Positions 18,960 to 20,949 of a DNA stretch of 20,949 bases are shown here, one piece after another. The notes beneath the pieces are model-generated. The model had not been told where the DNA came from and made no database searches. It saw only the letters and a list, made by a program, of their open reading frames with translations. Each line of letters opens with the position of its first letter. Within the stretch, counting starts at the first letter, position 1. The position numbers and the translations under genes are program-made. This DNA comes from Ophiosphaerella korrae (taxonomy: Eukaryota > Ascomycota > Dothideomycetes > Pleosporales > Phaeosphaeriaceae), in assembly GCA_028456385.1 (NCBI GenBank), contig JALNQF010000590.1, forward strand, positions 1 through 20,949, written 5' to 3'.

Positions 18960-19380
18960 TAGAGAATCTAGTTATTAGAATATATAACCTAGACCTACTA
19001 GTAATAGTAAAAACAGACGCATCTAACTTAGTTTATAGAATAGCACTAATATAAGAAGACCTAGAGACTAAGAAGGAATATTTAGTTAAGTACTTCTTAA
19101 AGAAGATAAAAATAGTAGAGCTTAACTACCTAATTTACGATAAAGAGATACTAGTAATCTACAAAGTATTTAAATAATAGAGATTATACCTATAAAGAGT
19201 AAAGTATTAGACAAAAGTCTATATAGACTATAAGAATCTTATAGGATTTATAATAAACAAAGAACTATTACAACGCTATACGAGATAGTAAGAATACTTG
19301 TTAATATTTAACTTAGAAATTATATATATAAAAGGGAAAGACAATTAATTTATAGACGCCCTTAGTAGAAGACTAGACTT
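18960..19380 (+). pseudogene. pol: RNase H remnant, element 2
   Basis: VKTDASNLVYRIAL at about 19009-19050 carries the first catalytic Asp region (TDAS). VELNYLIYDKEILVI at about 19115-19155 matches AExNYxIxDKELLAI, and the stretch after 19200 carries the end of the domain (YTDHKNL-like). The order and spacing fit gypsy RNase H. Confidence 0.78.
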
Positions 19381-19599
19381 ATAAGAAGAAATAAATACGA
19401 CTAGTATAGTTCTAGTTAAGAACGAAGAAAGAAACCTAATCCTAAATACACCTAAAATAGCTGTAATACTTAAAAGAAAAAGTAGCGAGCTAGATAAATA
19501 GATTTAGAAAGTAACATAGGAAGTATCTAAAGAAATAGAGAAACTAGAAGTCTAAGAAGGATTCGCATAAGCCTATAGAAGAATATATATTCTAAAGAA

Positions 19600-20560
19600 G
19601 ATCTAAAGAGAATTTATACGACAATTCTATAAATTACTAGTATATAGTTACTAAGGTATTAATAAAATATTAGATAGACTACTAAGAGACTACTATATTC
19701 TAAAAGCAAGATAAATAGTAATAGAAGTACTATAAGACTATATAGAATGCTAGAAGAATAAGTATAATAGGTATATACTATATAGAATGTTATAACTAGT
19801 AGAAGTACTAAGACAACTATAGGGAGTTATTACAATAGACTTTATTACAAAGCTACCTAAGTTAAAAGACCTAATATTAGGAATTAAGTACGATAGAACC
19901 CTAATAATAGTAGATAAACTTATAAAGTATATATACTTTAGACTATATAAAGAGAAAAGCGGGATAGAGGTCGCTATATACTAAGTTCTAGGAACTATAA
20001 TTAGTTAATATAGAATACTAGATAAGATTATTATAGATAGAGATATACGATTTACATTAAAACTATAGGGAACGATAATAGTATAATTAGGAATCTAGTA
20101 TACAATATCTATAGTATATTATCTACAAATAGATAGATAGTTAGAATAAATAAATTAGATAGTAGAATAATACTTAAGATGCTACCTTAACTATAACTAG
20201 AATAATTAGGTATAGTTACTACCTATAGTATAGTTAGCATACAATAGCGCAAAGAATGTAGTAATAAGAGTATTACTCTTCTTCGCGAACTATAGATTTA
20301 AACCTAATATATATAAGATACTAAGAAACTAGATATCTTAGTCTCTAAGAAGAGAAAACTTCGCTAACAGACTTAAAGACATACACGATTAACTAAGATA
20401 AGACGTAGAATTCCTATATAATTGCATAGCTAAGTACTATAATAAAAAGTATAAAGAGGGACCCTAATTTAGAAAGAGAGAAAAAGTATAGTTAGTACGA
20501 AAAAATATTAAGAGTAAGCAACTAAGCTTAAAATTAGACTACGTTAAGATAAGACTATAC
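19600..20560 (+). pseudogene. pol: Integrase remnant, element 2
   Basis: A zinc-binding region at about 19625-19760 (KILDRLLRDYYILKARQ, then IECQKNK) is followed by the catalytic core: GVITIDFITKLPKLKD with Asp near 19838, VDKLIKYIYF, and IIIDRDIRFT near 20030-20055. Next comes the region near 20140-20180 (QINQIVEQYLR) that holds the last catalytic Glu, then LAYNSAKNVV. The DDE triad positions appear to be preserved, but stops interrupt the frame. Confidence 0.8.
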
Positions 20561-20686
20561 AAAGTAGAAGAAGAAGTTACACTAGTTATATTTAAACTAA
20601 AGCTACTAAATAAGATAAGGATACACTTAACATTCTACGTAGCCCTACTAGAATAAGTACTATAAGAAGTAGAACTACTAGTGTAC

Positions 20687-20875
20687 GAAGTAGACACGTA
20701 TAAAGAATAGGAGGAATAAGAAGTTAAAGAAATCTTATAATACTAGTTCTACAACAGAAGGAACTACTACTTAGTAGAATAGATAGGTACTAATAAGAAA
20801 GGACAACTATAGGAGAAAATATAGGAACTAGAGGATAATCTTAATTACCCTAAGAAACTAGAAGAGTTCTTGTAA
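20687..20875 (+). pseudogene. pol: Chromodomain remnant, element 2
   Basis: EVDTYKE, EVKEIL, FYNRRNYYLVE and a C-terminal helix near LNYPKKLEEFL follow the chromodomain order. TAG/TAA codons stand at positions normally Trp or Gln; for example the Trp after YYLVE reads TAG. The coding remnant ends at TAA 20873-20875. Confidence 0.72.
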
Positions 20876-20908
20876 GGGAGTTATCCCTTATATCTCTTAT
20901 TTTCGCAC

Positions 20909-20941
20909 TAATGTTAGTAAGTTTGCAACTTACTAACATTA
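20909..20941. repeat. Perfect 33-bp palindrome, possible start of 3' LTR
   Basis: Arms of 15 bp (20909-20923 and 20927-20941) are perfect reverse complements around a TGC loop. The TG at 20912 (TGTTAGTAAG) suits an LTR start shortly after the pol stop. CpA and TpG are kept here, so RIP is weak. The window ends before an LTR could be confirmed. Confidence 0.75.
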
Positions 20942-20949
20942 CAAACTTA

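Larger units (their letters stand above)
15500..20949 (+). mobile_element. Second RIP-inactivated Ty3/gypsy chromoviral element (element 2), 3' end beyond the window
   Basis: Remnants in order: Gag capsid, two CCHC knuckles, protease, RT, RNase H, integrase and a C-terminal chromodomain, then a palindrome that may open the 3' LTR. The proteins differ clearly from those of element 1: two knuckles rather than one, and different RT and chromodomain text. It is therefore a separate family on the same strand. Stops are mostly TAG and TAA. The 5' LTR was not identified, so the left boundary is only where Gag-like text begins. Confidence 0.85.

Overview
The window looks like a filamentous ascomycete (Pezizomycotina) chromosome segment with strong repeat-induced point mutation (RIP). 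Three things point there: a single dispersed fungal-type 5S rRNA gene; long AT-rich tracts almost free of CpA and TpG and full of TpA; and Ty3/gypsy chromoviral retrotransposons whose frames are broken almost only by TAG and TAA. No tRNA, CRISPR array or bacterial-type operon was seen.

Layout. (1) About 1-813: AT-rich, RIP-mutated minus-strand pseudo-ORF of an unrecognised protein. (2) About 850-4330: an island of near-normal base composition. It holds a 5S rRNA gene (1316-1434) and two adjacent broken protein genes on the + strand. The first encodes a basic, coiled-coil, C2H2 zinc-finger-like protein in several frames (1523-3361). The second is a decayed protein with an IDL...EGK motif reminiscent of PD-(D/E)XK nucleases (3533-4326). 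(3) About 4330-4822: a transition zone where RIP density rises. (4) 4828-11543: one structurally complete LTR retrotransposon (here element 1). It has 280-bp LTRs, a perfect 5-bp target-site duplication (ACTAG), gag, RT, RNase H, integrase and chromodomain remnants, and about 1.3 kb of extra sequence before the 3' LTR. (5) 11549-about 15400: mutated repetitive DNA with no recognised product, containing a 12-bp-arm hairpin and a 48-bp tandem repeat. (6) About 15500-20949: a second, different chromoviral element (element 2) on the + strand, from gag to a C-terminal chromodomain. It is followed by a perfect 33-bp palindrome that may begin its 3' LTR; the window ends there.

Nothing in the two elements looks able to make a working protein: zinc ligands have become Tyr, and the RT aspartates of element 1 have become Asn. 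The possibly host-derived genes in the island are also broken, mainly by indels and a few stops. The 5S gene looks structurally intact. The most interesting points are the strongly one-sided RIP difference between the two LTRs of element 1, the unassigned antisense frame inside that element, the variant 5S with a compensated helix, and the pair of decayed zinc-finger and nuclease-like genes.
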